Assembly: GCF_001011035.1 (NCBI RefSeq)
Contig: NZ_CP011492.1
Span: 5,563,001-5,627,000 of the forward strand
DNA: 64,000 nt
Origin: Streptomyces sp. CNQ-509
GTDB lineage: Bacteria > Actinomycetota > Actinomycetes > Streptomycetales > Streptomycetaceae
Direction: 5' to 3'
Shown here: positions 1-10,100 of the stretch, piece by piece
How the letters are laid out: every line of letters begins with the position of its first letter
Position numbering within the stretch: position 1 is the first letter of the stretch
Position numbers and translations under genes: made by a program
The notes under the pieces: model-generated
Seen by the model: the letters and a program-made list of their open reading frames with translations, nothing else
The model's database searches: none
What the model was told of the DNA's origin: nothing

Positions 1-1146
1 TTCGACGCCGAGCCCGGGACCCGGCGGCAGCGGTACGGCGCCGCCGGCGAAGGCGAGGGCCCCGGGGGCGATCACGTCCTGGCCGTCCCGCACCGTCAGC
101 CAGGGGGTGTGGGTGTCGCAGGAGTGGTCGAGGTTGGGGGTGGCGGCGGCCAGGTGCGTCATCGCGGCGAGGCTGATGCCGAGGTGCGAGTTGGAGTGCA
201 TGGACAGGCCGATGCCGAACGTCGCACAGAGCGCCGCCACCTGCGCGGACTTCAGCAGCCCGCCCCAGTAGTGGTGGTCGAGCAGCAGCACCCCGATGGC
301 GCGGTGCGCGATCGCCGGCGGCAGATGGGCGTGCGTGACCACCGCCATGTTCGTGGCCAGCGGCATCGGCACCTTCGCCGCGACCTCGGCCATTCCCTCG
401 ATGCCGGGCGCCGGGTCCTCCAGGTACTCCAGGGCCCCGGCCAGCTCGGTGCCGACGCGCACGGAAGTCTCCGGCGTCCATGCGGCGTTGGGGTCGATGC
501 GCAGCGGCAGCCCGGGAAAGGCGTCGGTGAGGGCGCGTACCGCCGCGATCTCCTCGCCGGGCGGGAAGACCCCGCCCTTGAGCTTCAGCGAGCGGAACCC
601 GTACTCCCCGACGAGCAGCCGCGCCTGGGCCACGATGCCGTCCGGGTCGAGCGCCGCGCCGAAGCGGTCCTCCGGCGCGTCGGGGTGGCCGGCCCACTTG
701 TAGAAGAGGTACGCGCTGTACGGCACGGCGTCGCGCACCGGCCCGCCGAGGAGGTCCGCCACGCGGCGCCCGGTGGCCTTACCGACGATGTCGAGGCAGG
801 CGACCTCGAAGGGGGAGAAGACGGAGTCGACGGTCTTGCCGTTGCTGCCGGCGCCGGTGAGGCCGTGCTGGTCGGTGAAGACGCCGGTGCCGACGCTGGC
901 GGCGACGCGGGCGTAGAGGTCGTGGTGGTGGCCGGCGTCGGCGCCGGTCAGAGCCTCGGCGGCGGCGCGCAGCCGGTCCAGGTGGGAGGCGTCGCCGTAG
1001 CTCTCGCCGAGGCCGCTGAGGCCGTCGTCGGTGACGACCTCGACGACGCTGCGCAGAGCCCACGGCTCGTGTACGCCGGCGGCGTTGAGCAGCGGCGGGT
1101 CGCGGAAGGCGACCGGGGTGACGGTGATCTCGCGTATCCGCATCAT
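1..1146 (-). CDS. gudD: Glucarate dehydratase, enolase superfamily (3' end beyond window)
   Basis: This is a mandelate-racemase-type enolase superfamily protein; 382 codons are visible and the C-terminus lies off the left edge. It should dehydrate D-glucarate or galactarate to 5-dehydro-4-deoxyglucarate. Visible residues fit the glucarate dehydratase subgroup: the K188-x-K190 pair, a DPN metal-ligand motif at D218, an EDP motif at E243, Asn266, and the HSNSHLG segment carrying the catalytic histidine near residue 317. I chose the ATG at 1146 because its ATGA overlaps the stop of the upstream kdgD, which is typical translational coupling. The neighbours kdgD and udh supply the preceding and following steps of the oxidative hexuronate route, which supports the substrate assignment. 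Glucarate versus galactarate cannot be decided from sequence alone. Confidence 0.85.
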   Translation of the reverse strand, partial: MMRIREITVTPVAFRDPPLLNAAGVHEPWALRSVVEVVTDDGLSGLGESYGDASHLDRLRAAAEALTGADAGHHHDLYARVAASVGTGVFTDQHGLTGAGSNGKTVDSVFSPFEVACLDIVGKATGRRVADLLGGPVRDAVPYSAYLFYKWAGHPDAPEDRFGAALDPDGIVAQARLLVGEYGFRSLKLKGGVFPPGEEIAAVRALTDAFPGLPLRIDPNAAWTPETSVRVGTELAGALEYLEDPAPGIEGMAEVAAKVPMPLATNMAVVTHAHLPPAIAHRAIGVLLLDHHYWGGLLKSAQVAALCATFGIGLSMHSNSHLGISLAAMTHLAAATPNLDHSCDTHTPWLTVRDGQDVIAPGALAFAGGAVPLPPGPGLGVE

Positions 1147-2072
1147 CGGTCCGCCCCCGCCAACTCCAGTCCCGCGGAGACGATCCGCTCCAGCTCGGCG
1201 AGGTGCTTGGGGTGCGGGTCGGCCAGCGGCGGCCGTACGCCGCCGGTGTCCAGACCGCGCATCCTGGCGCCGGCCTTCACCAGCGCTACGGCGTAGCCGG
1301 GGACTTCGTTGCGCAGGTGGACGAGGGGGATGAAGAAGCCGCTCAGCAGGCGGCGTACGCGAGCGTCGTCGCCCGCGGCCCGCGCCCGGTGGAAGGCGAG
1401 GGCCACCTCGGGGGCGAAGCAGAAGACGGCGGAGGAGTACAGCCGCGCGCCCACGGCGGCGTACGCGGCGGCTGAGACCTCGGCGGTGGGCAGGCCGTTG
1501 AAGAAGGTGAAGTCCTTCTTCGGCCCGTCGCCGCCGTCGAGCGCGGCATGTACGGCCGGGACGACGCGCTGCATCAGCTCGATGTCCCCGAGCCCGTCCT
1601 TGAAGCCGGTGACCGTGGGGATCAGGGCCAGCTCCGCGGCGCCCGCGGGGGTGAAGCGGGCGTTGTCGCGCTGGTAGACGACCAGCGGCAGGCCGGTCGC
1701 GGCGGCGACCTCGCGCACGTACGCGACGAGCCCCGCCTCCGGCGCGGCGACCAGGTACGGCGGCATCAGCAGCACCCCGTCCGCGCCTGCCTCCGCGGCG
1801 GCTCCGGCGCACGCGACGGCGTGCGGCAGCGGGCCGCCGGCCCCGGCGAACACCGGCACCCGGCCCGCCGCGGCCGCGACGGCGGTACGGACCACGCGCC
1901 GGTGCTCGGCGCCGTCGAGCGCGTGGAACTCGCCGGTGCCGCAGGCGGCGAAGACCGCGCCCGCGCCGTGCGCGACGCCGTCGGCGACGTGCCGGGCGAG
2001 CACGTTCTCGTGCACCGCGCCGGCGGCGTCGAAGGGGGTGAGGGGGAAGAACAGGATGCCGTCGAGCTGCAC
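1143..2072 (-). CDS. kdgD: 5-dehydro-4-deoxyglucarate dehydratase (DHDPS/NAL family)
   Basis: This 309-residue TIM-barrel protein of the dihydrodipicolinate synthase/N-acetylneuraminate lyase superfamily is predicted to decarboxylate and dehydrate 5-dehydro-4-deoxyglucarate to 2-oxoglutarate semialdehyde. The N-terminal LFFPLTPF motif, the CGTGEF motif, the YQRDN tyrosine motif and the Schiff-base lysine in TGFKDG are visible. The length is normal for KdgD. It starts at a GTG preceded by a weak GAGG, and its stop overlaps the gudD start by four bases, so the two are almost certainly one operon. An AT-rich imperfect inverted repeat lies directly upstream and may be the operator. Together with udh and gudD this completes the conversion of uronic acids to a TCA-cycle precursor. 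Confidence 0.87.
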   Translation of the reverse strand: MQLDGILFFPLTPFDAAGAVHENVLARHVADGVAHGAGAVFAACGTGEFHALDGAEHRRVVRTAVAAAAGRVPVFAGAGGPLPHAVACAGAAAEAGADGVLLMPPYLVAAPEAGLVAYVREVAAATGLPLVVYQRDNARFTPAGAAELALIPTVTGFKDGLGDIELMQRVVPAVHAALDGGDGPKKDFTFFNGLPTAEVSAAAYAAVGARLYSSAVFCFAPEVALAFHRARAAGDDARVRRLLSGFFIPLVHLRNEVPGYAVALVKAGARMRGLDTGGVRPPLADPHPKHLAELERIVSAGLELAGADR

Positions 2073-2081
2073 CGGAACCTC

Positions 2082-2112
2082 GATTCATCTATCTGAACGA
2101 AAGATATGAATC
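2082..2112. promoter_or_regulatory. AT-rich inverted repeat upstream of kdgD-gudD
   Basis: The arms GATTCAT and ATGAATC flank an AT-rich centre in the gap between udh and kdgD, a sharp AT island in very GC-rich DNA. It lies 10-40 bp upstream of the kdgD start. It is a plausible operator for a sugar-acid-responsive repressor, but no regulator gene is adjacent in this window. Confidence 0.4.
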
Positions 2113-2216
2113 TGAATTGGTGCCGGAAACGTAGAGGTGGGGGCGACGGCCGTCAAGGGGGTGTGCGCGGGTTCCGGCCGCGGTTGCCGGGAGCCGGGGA
2201 GCGGCGAACGCGGGCC

Positions 2217-3053
2217 TCAGTGGGGCCAGATGGGCGGGTCGGTGCAGAACGGGCCGCCGAGGTTCGCCCGGTCCGGCGCGTCCGGCGCGTCGGGGCCCTG
2301 CTCGGCGAGGAGCTTGTCCGCGTACACCTCGGAGTCGTCCTGCGGCTCGTAGCCGAGCGCCCGCGCCGTGTTCAGGTCCCACCAGGCGCGGGTGTTGGCG
2401 GAGCTGCCGTAGACCACGGTGTGGCCGACGTCCGGTGCGCTCAGCGCGGCGTGGAAGAGGCGGGCGCCGTCCGCGGGGCTGAGCCAGAGGGAGAGCATGC
2501 GCACGCTCGTCGGCTCGGGGAAGCAGGAGCCGATGCGTACGGAGACGGTCTCGATCCCGTGCTTGTCCCAGTAGAGCTGTGCCAGGTCCTCGCCGAAGCA
2601 CTTGGACAGGCCGTAGAAGGTGTCGGGGCGGTGCGCTGCGTCAGTGCCGATCAGCTCGGCGGCGGGCACGCGGCCGGCGCGGCGGGGGCGGGGGTGGAAG
2701 CCGACGGCGTGGTTGCTGGAGGCGAAGACGACCCGGCGGACGCCCTCTTCGCGGACGGCCTCGTAGAGGTGGTACGTGCCCTCGATGTTGGCCCGCAGCA
2801 CCTTCTCGAACGTCGACTCCAGGGAGATCCCGGCGAGGTGGAGCACGGCGTCGACGCCGCGGACCGCCTCGCGCAGCGCGCCGCGGTCGGCGAGGTCGGC
2901 GGTGACGGCGCGCTCGGGCCCCGGGTCGACGGCGACCCGGTCGAGCAGGCGCAGCTCGTGGCCGTGGGCGGGGAGCAGGCCGCGCATCAGGGTGCCGATG
3001 CCGCCGGCGGCGCCGGTGAGCAGGACGGTGCGCGGGGGGCGGTGGGCTGACAT
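2217..3053 (-). CDS. udh: Uronate dehydrogenase (SDR family NAD-dependent)
   Basis: This 278-residue extended short-chain dehydrogenase/epimerase is predicted to oxidise D-glucuronate or D-galacturonate to the aldarolactone with NAD. The Rossmann glycine motif TGAAGGIG lies near residue 11, the FASSNHAVG stretch supplies the catalytic serine/asparagine region, and the YGLSK motif provides the Tyr-x-x-x-Lys pair. The reading frame extends 46 codons further upstream, but the ATG at 3053 has a good GAGGAG ribosome site and begins directly before the dinucleotide fold, so the shorter form is preferred. It lies upstream of kdgD and gudD on the same strand, separated by 144 bp with a possible operator, and is divergent from the gene at 3170. 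Confidence 0.85.
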   Translation of the reverse strand: MSAHRPPRTVLLTGAAGGIGTLMRGLLPAHGHELRLLDRVAVDPGPERAVTADLADRGALREAVRGVDAVLHLAGISLESTFEKVLRANIEGTYHLYEAVREEGVRRVVFASSNHAVGFHPRPRRAGRVPAAELIGTDAAHRPDTFYGLSKCFGEDLAQLYWDKHGIETVSVRIGSCFPEPTSVRMLSLWLSPADGARLFHAALSAPDVGHTVVYGSSANTRAWWDLNTARALGYEPQDDSEVYADKLLAEQGPDAPDAPDRANLGGPFCTDPPIWPH

Positions 3054-3169
3054 CGTGACTCCTCGTGGTGCGGGGCGCCGGGTGGACGGGGCGGCGGGGA
3101 GGCGGTCTTGACGGTGTGTCGGGGCGGCCTTAGCGTGCCTGTTCACCAATATGGACGCCGGGCAGAAAT

Positions 3170-4402
3170 GTGTACACCCTGATGATGACACCTCGTGCTT
3201 CGGTCTTTCTGTATCCGTGGGACGTCGTCGGCGACCCCGCGGCCGCGCGCCGGGTCGCGGAGCTGGGCGTACGGCAGGTAACGCTCGCCGCCGCCTACCA
3301 CTCCGTACGCGCCGTGACCCCCCGCCACCCGCGCCACCGCATCGTCACCGCCCGGCACTCCGCGGTGCTCTACCCGCCGGACGCGCGCCTGTGGGCGGGC
3401 CGGGCGCTGCACCCGTACGAGCAGGACTGGGTGGCCGCCGCCGACCCGTTCGGCGAGGCGGCCGAGGCGCTGGCCGGCGCGGGTCTTGAGGTGCACAGTT
3501 GGGTGGTCCTCGCGCACAACTCCCGGCTGGGCGCGGAGCATCCGGAGACGTCGGTGGTGAACGCGCACGGCGACCGCTACCCCTGGGCGCCCTGCATCGG
3601 CCGCCCCGACGTGCGCGACTACCTCGTCCGGCTCGCGGCGGAGGCCGCCACCCGGCCGGGGGTGCGCGGCTGCGAGCTGGAGTCGTGCGGGTGGTACGGG
3701 CTGGCGCACCTGCACGCGCACGACAAGACCGGCGGGGTGGCCCTGGACGCGGCCGGGCGGTTGCTGATGTCTCTCTGCTTCTGCGACCGCTGCCGCGACG
3801 GCTACGCCGCGTACGGCGCCGAACCGGACGACCTGCGGTCGGCGGTCACCGCGGCGCTGCGCCCGTACTGGGACGGCACCGCCGCCGCGCCGCCGGCCGC
3901 GGCCGAGGCGGTGGAGGCGGCGGGCACCTGGGCCCGGATCGTGGGGCTGCTGGGCGCCGAGCGGGCGGCGGCGGTGCTCGGCTGGCGGCGCGCGGCGGCG
4001 ACCCGGCTGCAGCGCGAGGCGGTCGAGGCGGTACGGGCCGAGGCCCCGGACTCCGCGTTCCGCGTCCTGCTGCACGCCACCCCGGAGCCGTACGCCTGCG
4101 GAGCGAACGCGGGGGTGGACCCGGCGGAGGTGCTGCAGTTCGCGGACGGCCTGGTCCTCCCCTGCACCGGCGGCCCCGCAGCCCGCACCGCCGCGCTGGA
4201 CCCCTGCGCCCCGCACCGCCGCCCGCACACGACCCTGGCGGCGAATTTCACGGTGGTCTCGGGCATGGGCGGCACCCCGGCGACCCTGGCGGCGGACGCG
4301 GCCCACGCGGCGAAACTGGGCGCGGACGAACTGCGGCTGTACCACGGTGGCCTGGCATCGGCCGAGGACCTCACCCGCATCGCGGAGGCCCTGGGCGCCT
4401 GA
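3170..4402 (+). CDS. Conserved hypothetical protein, probable TIM-barrel hydrolase-like
   Basis: This protein of up to 410 residues begins with a strand-like segment (SVFLYPWDV) and has alternating alpha/beta character. A CFCDRC cysteine motif near the middle resembles a motif I associate with uncharacterised glycoside-hydrolase-like barrel proteins. No signal peptide is visible. I cannot assign a reaction. It is divergent from udh and shares its upstream region, so a role linked to carbohydrate use is possible but inferred only from position. The start is uncertain: GTG at 3170 and ATGs at 3182 and 3185 are all in frame and none has a strong ribosome site; the start just before TPRASVFLYP is the most conservative. 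Confidence 0.6.
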   Translation: MYTLMMTPRASVFLYPWDVVGDPAAARRVAELGVRQVTLAAAYHSVRAVTPRHPRHRIVTARHSAVLYPPDARLWAGRALHPYEQDWVAAADPFGEAAEALAGAGLEVHSWVVLAHNSRLGAEHPETSVVNAHGDRYPWAPCIGRPDVRDYLVRLAAEAATRPGVRGCELESCGWYGLAHLHAHDKTGGVALDAAGRLLMSLCFCDRCRDGYAAYGAEPDDLRSAVTAALRPYWDGTAAAPPAAAEAVEAAGTWARIVGLLGAERAAAVLGWRRAAATRLQREAVEAVRAEAPDSAFRVLLHATPEPYACGANAGVDPAEVLQFADGLVLPCTGGPAARTAALDPCAPHRRPHTTLAANFTVVSGMGGTPATLAADAAHAAKLGADELRLYHGGLASAEDLTRIAEALGA

Positions 4403-4795
4403 CCCGGCAGGGCCGTCACCCGCCGGCCCGCCCGTACTCTCCGGGCGCGGACGGCAGCGCGGGGCCGGTCGGGCCCGATCCTGCTGGTCTCGATGCCTAT
4501 GCGCAGGCCCGGACGAGGAGGGTGCCGACGTCCTGTCCTTCAGGGGGTGAGACGACCTCGGCCTGGGGGTTCCCCGCAGGGCGGGCGGACCGTCCATGCC
4601 GGAACGCGACTATGCGCGTCCCCTCCGTAAAGAGCGCACGGCCGGGCGACCGCACGTCGGCCGAACCGCTGCGCGGGCGAGGGACGTACCTTCCGGGTCG
4701 CCCGCTCTCTGGCCTCCGATCCGCCCCTCCGTCCCGTGTCGACGAGCGGCACCGGTACGGAGGCGGTCGCGGTGCGTCCGGCGGGGGTGAGCCGG
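4403..4795. other. Intergenic region without a recognised gene
   Basis: This 393-bp gap separates the convergent hypothetical gene and the alcohol dehydrogenase. No frame has convincing coding character. A stretch around 4500-4600 faintly resembles the eroded 3' end of an IS200/IS605 TnpB gene, but too little is left to call it. Confidence 0.4.
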
Positions 4796-5809
4796 TCAGG
4801 GGGTGGCCGGGGTTACGTGGATCTTCGGGCCCGGGCCCGCGGTCGCCGGGCGGGTGCCGGACAGGGGGGCCGCCACGGCGTCCAGGCCGATCGTCGCCGC
4901 GATCAGCGGGCGCGGGTCCACCGAGCCGTCCGCGTACGCGTCGATCGTCTCCGCCAGGCCCGGGGAACCGCTCAGGATGCCCACCGCCGTGGCGTCCTTC
5001 AGGGCCAGGGCGCGGGTGTCCAGCAGGCTCGGGGTGCCCGCCAGGCCGATGTAGACCACCGTGCCGCCCGGCTCCACCCACTCCACCGCCCGCGCGGGCA
5101 GCGCGTCCGCGTTGGAGGCGTCGATCACCGCCTCGTACGGGACGGAAGGCAGCGACTCCGCCGTCCAGCAGCGGTCGAAGCCCAGGGACGAGGCGAACTC
5201 CAGCGTCGCCGGGTCGCGGCCCAGGAGGTGGACCTCCGCGCCCGCCCGGCGGGCGAACATCGCGGCCAGCAGCCCGATCGTGCCGGGCCCCGTGACCAGG
5301 ACCCGGTCGCCCGGCGCGAGCCGCGCCGCGCGGGCCGCGCGCAGCGCGTTGCCGCCCGGTTCGACCAGGGCGCCCAGCGCGTCGTCGACCGTGTCCGGCA
5401 GGGCGTGCAACGACAAAGCCGGGACCGCCAGTTGCGCCGCCAGCGCGCCCGGGCGGCCGAGGATGCCCACCTCCTGGCGGTCGTCGCACAGGTGCTGTCT
5501 GCCGCCCCGGCAGCGGCGGCAGGCGCGGCAGCCCAGCATCGTGTCGCCCATCACCCGCCGCCCCACCCAGCCCGGGTCCACCTCCGCGCCGACCGCCGCG
5601 ACCCGCCCGGACCACTCGTGCCCGGGGCGTACGGGGAACCGCGCGCGGCCGTCGCGGAGATACTGCAACTCGCCCGAGTACAGCTCCACATCCGTCCCGC
5701 ACACCCCCACGCGCGCGACGTCCACCAGCGCCTCGCCCGGTCCGGCCACCGGCGGGTCGACGTCCACGACGCCCGCCCGCCGGGGGCCGTGCAGCACGAA
5801 CGCCCTCAA
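4796..5809 (-). CDS. Zinc-dependent alcohol dehydrogenase (MDR family)
   Basis: This 337-residue medium-chain dehydrogenase/reductase resembles threonine or polyol dehydrogenases. The catalytic zinc ligand cysteine lies in VGVCGTD near residue 37, followed by the GHEWSG motif, and a four-cysteine structural zinc loop is visible (C-x2-C-x2-C-x7-C) in the stretch after TMLG. The NAD fold is marked by TGPGTIGL. It likely oxidises a sugar, polyol or sugar-acid hydroxyl with NAD(P). It lies 9 bp downstream of the truncated dehydratase and is probably co-transcribed with it, which suggests a role in a non-phosphorylative sugar oxidation pathway. The exact substrate is not determinable. Confidence 0.8.
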   Translation of the reverse strand: MRAFVLHGPRRAGVVDVDPPVAGPGEALVDVARVGVCGTDVELYSGELQYLRDGRARFPVRPGHEWSGRVAAVGAEVDPGWVGRRVMGDTMLGCRACRRCRGGRQHLCDDRQEVGILGRPGALAAQLAVPALSLHALPDTVDDALGALVEPGGNALRAARAARLAPGDRVLVTGPGTIGLLAAMFARRAGAEVHLLGRDPATLEFASSLGFDRCWTAESLPSVPYEAVIDASNADALPARAVEWVEPGGTVVYIGLAGTPSLLDTRALALKDATAVGILSGSPGLAETIDAYADGSVDPRPLIAATIGLDAVAAPLSGTRPATAGPGPKIHVTPATP

Positions 5810-5818
5810 GGCAGGGCC

Positions 5819-6688
5819 TCAGTGCGACTCACGGCTCACCTCGGAGCCCGAGGAGCCCACCAGGAAGTCCAGGTCCGCGCCGGTGTCCGCGCCTTGCACG
5901 TGGTCCACGTACAGCCGCTCCCACCCGCGCCGCGGCGCCGCGTAGCCCGCCACCGTCGCCGCGTTCGGCGTCCGCGCGGCCAGTTCGGCGTCCGGTACGT
6001 CCAGCGTGAGGCTGCGCCCCGGCACGTCCAGGCTGATGCAGTCGCCGCTGCGGACGAGCGCCAGCGGCCCGCCCGCCGCCGCCTCCGGCGCGACGTGCAG
6101 CACCACCGTCCCGTACGCCGTGCCGCTCATCCGCCCGTCGCAGACCCGCACCATGTCGCGTACGCCCTGCTCCGGCAGCTTACGCGGCAGCGGCATGTTG
6201 GGGACCTCCGGCATGCCGGGACAGCCGCGCGGGCCGCAGCCGCGGAGCACGAGCACCGAGCCGGCGTCGACGTCGAGGTCCGGGGCGTCGATGCGGGCGT
6301 GCAAGTCCTCGATGCTGTCGAACTTGTCGCAGCCGCCGAGGAGCACCAGGCCGTCGACCGGGTTGGCGCGGAACATCTCCTCCGCGGCCATCGCCGCCAT
6401 GTTGCGCCACAGCATCGCCGTGGGGCGCACCTGGGTCTCGCCGAGCGAGACCACCGGGAGTTCGAGGGGGATGCCCCCGGCCTCGTGCACGCCGTCGCGT
6501 ACGGAACGGGCGACCTCGGTGAGGTGGGAGTTGCAGGGGGTCAGGTCGGAGGCCGTGTTGGCGATCGCGATGTGGGGGCGCCCGGAGAACGCGTCGTGCG
6601 GCAGACCGCGGCGCATCCACGCGCGGTGTATGTACGCGTTCCGGTCCGTATCCCCGTACCACTCGGCGCTCCGCAGCTCGGCAGCCAT
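5819..6688 (-). pseudogene. IlvD/Edd-family dehydratase with large in-frame internal deletion
   Basis: This 289-residue frame begins like a full sugar-acid/dihydroxy-acid dehydratase (EWYGDTDRNAYIHRAW, then the CNSH and GGCDK Fe-S ligand motifs) and ends with a normal IlvD C-terminus (IEDLHARID, LRGCGP, MSGTAYGTVVLH). The family is usually about 570 residues. Directly after GGCDK, at about position 6322, the sequence jumps to FDSIEDLHARID, so roughly 280 central residues, including the third Fe-S cysteine and much of the active site, are missing without a frame break. The product is unlikely to be active. The ATG at 6688 directly precedes the conserved N-terminus. It could be a real deletion or an assembly collapse. 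Confidence 0.75.
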
Positions 6689-6825
6689 ACACCGTCCTTC
6701 CGGTGGCAGGGGCGAACCCCCGCACCGTAAACGGTTGCTCGCGCCCTGCCTACCCGTCGTCTGCGGTGCGGCGGACGGGGATACTGGAGGGCACAGGAGA
6801 GGCGGCCGGCGGAGGGGGCACATTC

Positions 6826-7158
6826 ATGGCGCAAGGACAGGACCGGGACGAGGCGATCGGCCTGGCGGCTGCCCTCGGAGCGATCCGGCGGGAACTGGCG
6901 CAGGCGATGAACACGGCCCGGACGGAGGGCGGTCCGGTGCGGCTCTCGGTCTCCTCGCTCGAACTCGAACTGCAGACCACGCTCAGCCGCTCCGGCGGCG
7001 TGAACGGCGGCATCAAGGTCCACGTGATCTCCGCGGGCGCCGAGCGCACCGAGGGCCGCAGCGACGTGCAGACGCTGCGGCTGCAACTCGACGCCAAGAC
7101 GGCGCTCGACGACCGGCCCGTCCCCGCCGGCGACACGGTGGACCGACGGCCGAGGTGA
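6826..7158 (+). CDS. Trypsin-co-occurring domain protein (trypco2-like)
   Basis: This 110-residue protein has an N-terminal helix, a central strand-rich core (RLSVSSLELELQTTL), a glycine-rich turn and a second strand pair (GIKVHVIS, TLRLQLDAK). That pattern matches the small trypco2 family that comparative genomics places beside trypsin-like peptidase NTPases in conflict systems. The ATG at 6826 has a GGAGGGGG ribosome site; an upstream in-frame start lacks one. The stop is four bases before the start of the large peptidase-NTPase gene, so the two are co-translated. Its molecular role is unknown; a regulatory or adaptor function for the peptidase is an inference from linkage. Confidence 0.7.
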   Translation: MAQGQDRDEAIGLAAALGAIRRELAQAMNTARTEGGPVRLSVSSLELELQTTLSRSGGVNGGIKVHVISAGAERTEGRSDVQTLRLQLDAKTALDDRPVPAGDTVDRRPR

Positions 7159-7162
7159 CACC

Positions 7163-10100
7163 GTGGCGGACTTATCTCCGGAGCTGGCGCGGGTGGCGCG
7201 GGTGGTCGGCGACCTGCCCGGCGAGCCGGACCGCGCCCACCTCAGCAGCGGTTACCGCATCTCCGACCGGCTGATCCTCACCACCGCCCACGAGTTGGCG
7301 CACACGACCGCCCTGGCGGCCGACCTCGGCGGCGAGGGCACGTACCGACCGGTGACGTGCGTGTGGCGGGGTGGGACCATGGATCTTGCCCTGCTGCGGT
7401 TCGACACGGCGCCCGCGACCCGCGTCCCGCCCGTACGGCTGGGGAGCGTGCCCCGGGACCGGGAGGCGGAGGTCGCCGCGCGCGCCGTCGGCCATCCCCG
7501 GTGGGCGCAGGTCGACCGGCGTACGGCCGGCGAGCCGGACGCCGTGTGGCGGGGCCGGACCGGGGTGCGCTGCGCGATCCGTACCGCGGACGCCGAGGCG
7601 CCGGGCCTGCTGCGCGTCGGGGTCAAGGACGCGGCCCCGGCCCCGGCGCCGGCCGGCGAGAGCCCCTGGCAGGGCATGTCCGGCGCGGCGGTACGGACCG
7701 AGGAGTCGGGTCTCCTGGTCGGTGTGGTGACCGACCACGTTCCGGCGGCGGGCGTCGGCATGCTCCAGGTGACCGCCCTGGACTCCGTCGACGACGACGA
7801 GTGGCGGGCGCTGCTAGGCGACGAGGACGTGGATCCCCGGCCGCTGCCGGTGCTGCCCGACGGCTGGCGGCGCACCAGGGCAGTCCAGCAGCATCACGTG
7901 CGCATGGACCGGATACGCCGCACGCCCCAGCCGCTGGTCCCGGAGAAGCTGCCCTACGTCGACCCCGGCGGCGCCGCCGCGCCGGCCGCCGTCCTCGACC
8001 GCCTGGCAGGCATGGCGGCGAGCCCCGGCCTGCCCGCCGGGGTGCTCGTCGTCGGCGAACCCGGCGCGGGCAAGACCCGGTTGTGCCTGGAGACCGCCGC
8101 GCTCGCCGAGGACAGCCGGGAGTGGCTGGTCGTCCACGTCACCGCGGCGGCCCCGCTCACCGACGTGTGGGACAGCGTCGACGGCCAGGCCGACCGGGTG
8201 CTCGTGGTCGCCGACGACGTCGACCGGATCGCGTCGCCAGGAGAGAAGTACACCGAGGTCTTCAGGGAGGCCGCCGGAGCCGGCGTCCGGCTGGCCGTGC
8301 TGACGACCGTACGCCGCGCGCGGCTCGACGCGCTCAAGGACGACCCGCTGACCCCGTACCAGACCTTCGAGACCCTCGACATCCGCTGGGACCCGTCGTA
8401 CCACCGCGCCATCTCCCGGGAGATGGTACGGAGCAGCCTGGCCTCCGAAGCCGGCAGGCAACTGGATGAGGACCGTCTGGTGGGGCTCTGCGCGGGGCCG
8501 CCCGCGGTGAGCCAACTGTGCGCTGTGTACTACGACAGCCTGGCCCGCGCGGGCAGCGACCTGACCGGCGTCCCGCCCCGCCCCGACCGCGAGTTCTCCA
8601 TCTGGCTCCGCGACATCCTGCACGGCATGAAGCTGCCCGCGGTGCCGGCGGACGGCGACCCGGACCCCGCGACGACGGCCGTGGCGCAGCTCGTCGTGCA
8701 CGCGCCCCGGCCCTTCAAGGAGGCCCTCGACATCTTCGCCCCCGGCCGCGACGATCCCCGCCGGACAGCGGGCGCGGAGACGATCGGCTCGCTCGTCACC
8801 GGCGGCCTCCTCTACGCGCAGGACGACGCGCTGCGGCCCGCGCACGACGTCTACGCCGACGGCCTGCTCGGCCACGCGGTGCTGACGGCCGGCCAGCGGA
8901 CGGTGCACCCGCGGGGCCTGCGTCTGGTCCTGGAGACCGGCCTGGCGGACGGCCGCGCCCTGGTGCGGGTCGCGACGGCGGTGGACCGGCTGCGCGACAC
9001 CCTCGACGTCGCGGCCGGCGACAAGCTGGCCGGCGTCGTGGGGGAGTGGGGCGACGACCGCCGCACCGCGCTGCGGGAGCTGGTCCTCGCGGACCCGAAG
9101 GGCCGGGAGCTGCGCGCCCTCCTTGCACTCCCTACCTGGCGCCCGGTGGCCGTCCGCAGGCTGGCCGAACCCTGGCTTGAGGAGCACCACACCGAGATCA
9201 GGGCCCGCGACACCGTGCTCACCGCGGCCCGTTACCTGCCCGCCGCGCTCGCGAACCGCTACCTCTTCGACTGGATCTACGACCACGCCCACCGCCCCCA
9301 GGCCGCGCTCGCCTTCCAGCAGGCCCTGGAGAACGACGACCTCGACCCCGCGGTCCTGGAGTGGACCACCGACCAGGTCTACGAGTGGCTCACGCAGAAC
9401 GCGCCCCGCCTCAGCGCCTGCCGCCCGCTGCAACGCATCCTCGACACCAGCAGGAACGGCCTGCCCCCCGAAGACCCGCGCGTCGGCCAGGTGCTCACCT
9501 GGGCGCTGCGCTGGCTGCGCCGCTACGGCACCCGCCGCGAGGCGGGCTTCGTGGCCCGGCCGCTCGTCCTCCACCCGGAGCTGAAGGGCGCCGATCTCAC
9601 CCGGACCGCCCGCCTGCTCCTGGACAGCGTCGCCCCCGACGACCCGCCGAGCGCCACCTTCGCCCTGGAGGCCGTGCTGGCGCGGCACCGGCTCCACCGG
9701 GACCTGGACCGGGGCGTGTACGAGCAGGCGGTGGCGGACTCCTTCGCCTGGCTGGCGGACGACGCCGGATACGGCCTGCGGCGCACGGCCGCGTACCTGC
9801 TCAAGGAGCTGGTCGTGCCCGGGCTGCCCGGCCGGGACGGCCTGGCGCGCGCCGTGCAGGCGGCCTGGATCTGGCTGGAGCCGAACGCCGGCCACCACGT
9901 CGAGATGGGCAAGGTGCTGCCCGGGCTGCTGAAGAACGCCGCCAAGTCCCGGCCCGGCCAGCACGCCGCCTTCGTCAGGGAGGAGCGCGAAGAACTCGGA
10001 CGACTGGCCATGGACTGGCTCGAGGCCCACGAAGACTCCGGGCGGAACAGCGGCAGCGAGGTGCTCGGCGCGCTGCTCGGCACCCCACTGCCCGACGGCG

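Noticed and set aside
2217-3191. Longer start for uronate dehydrogenase at 3191
   Set aside because: The extra 46 residues are not family-like, and the ATG at 3053 has a good ribosome site.
4497-4620. Possible decayed IS200/IS605 TnpB 3' end
   Set aside because: Only a vague resemblance in about 100 bp, without terminal repeats or conserved residues.
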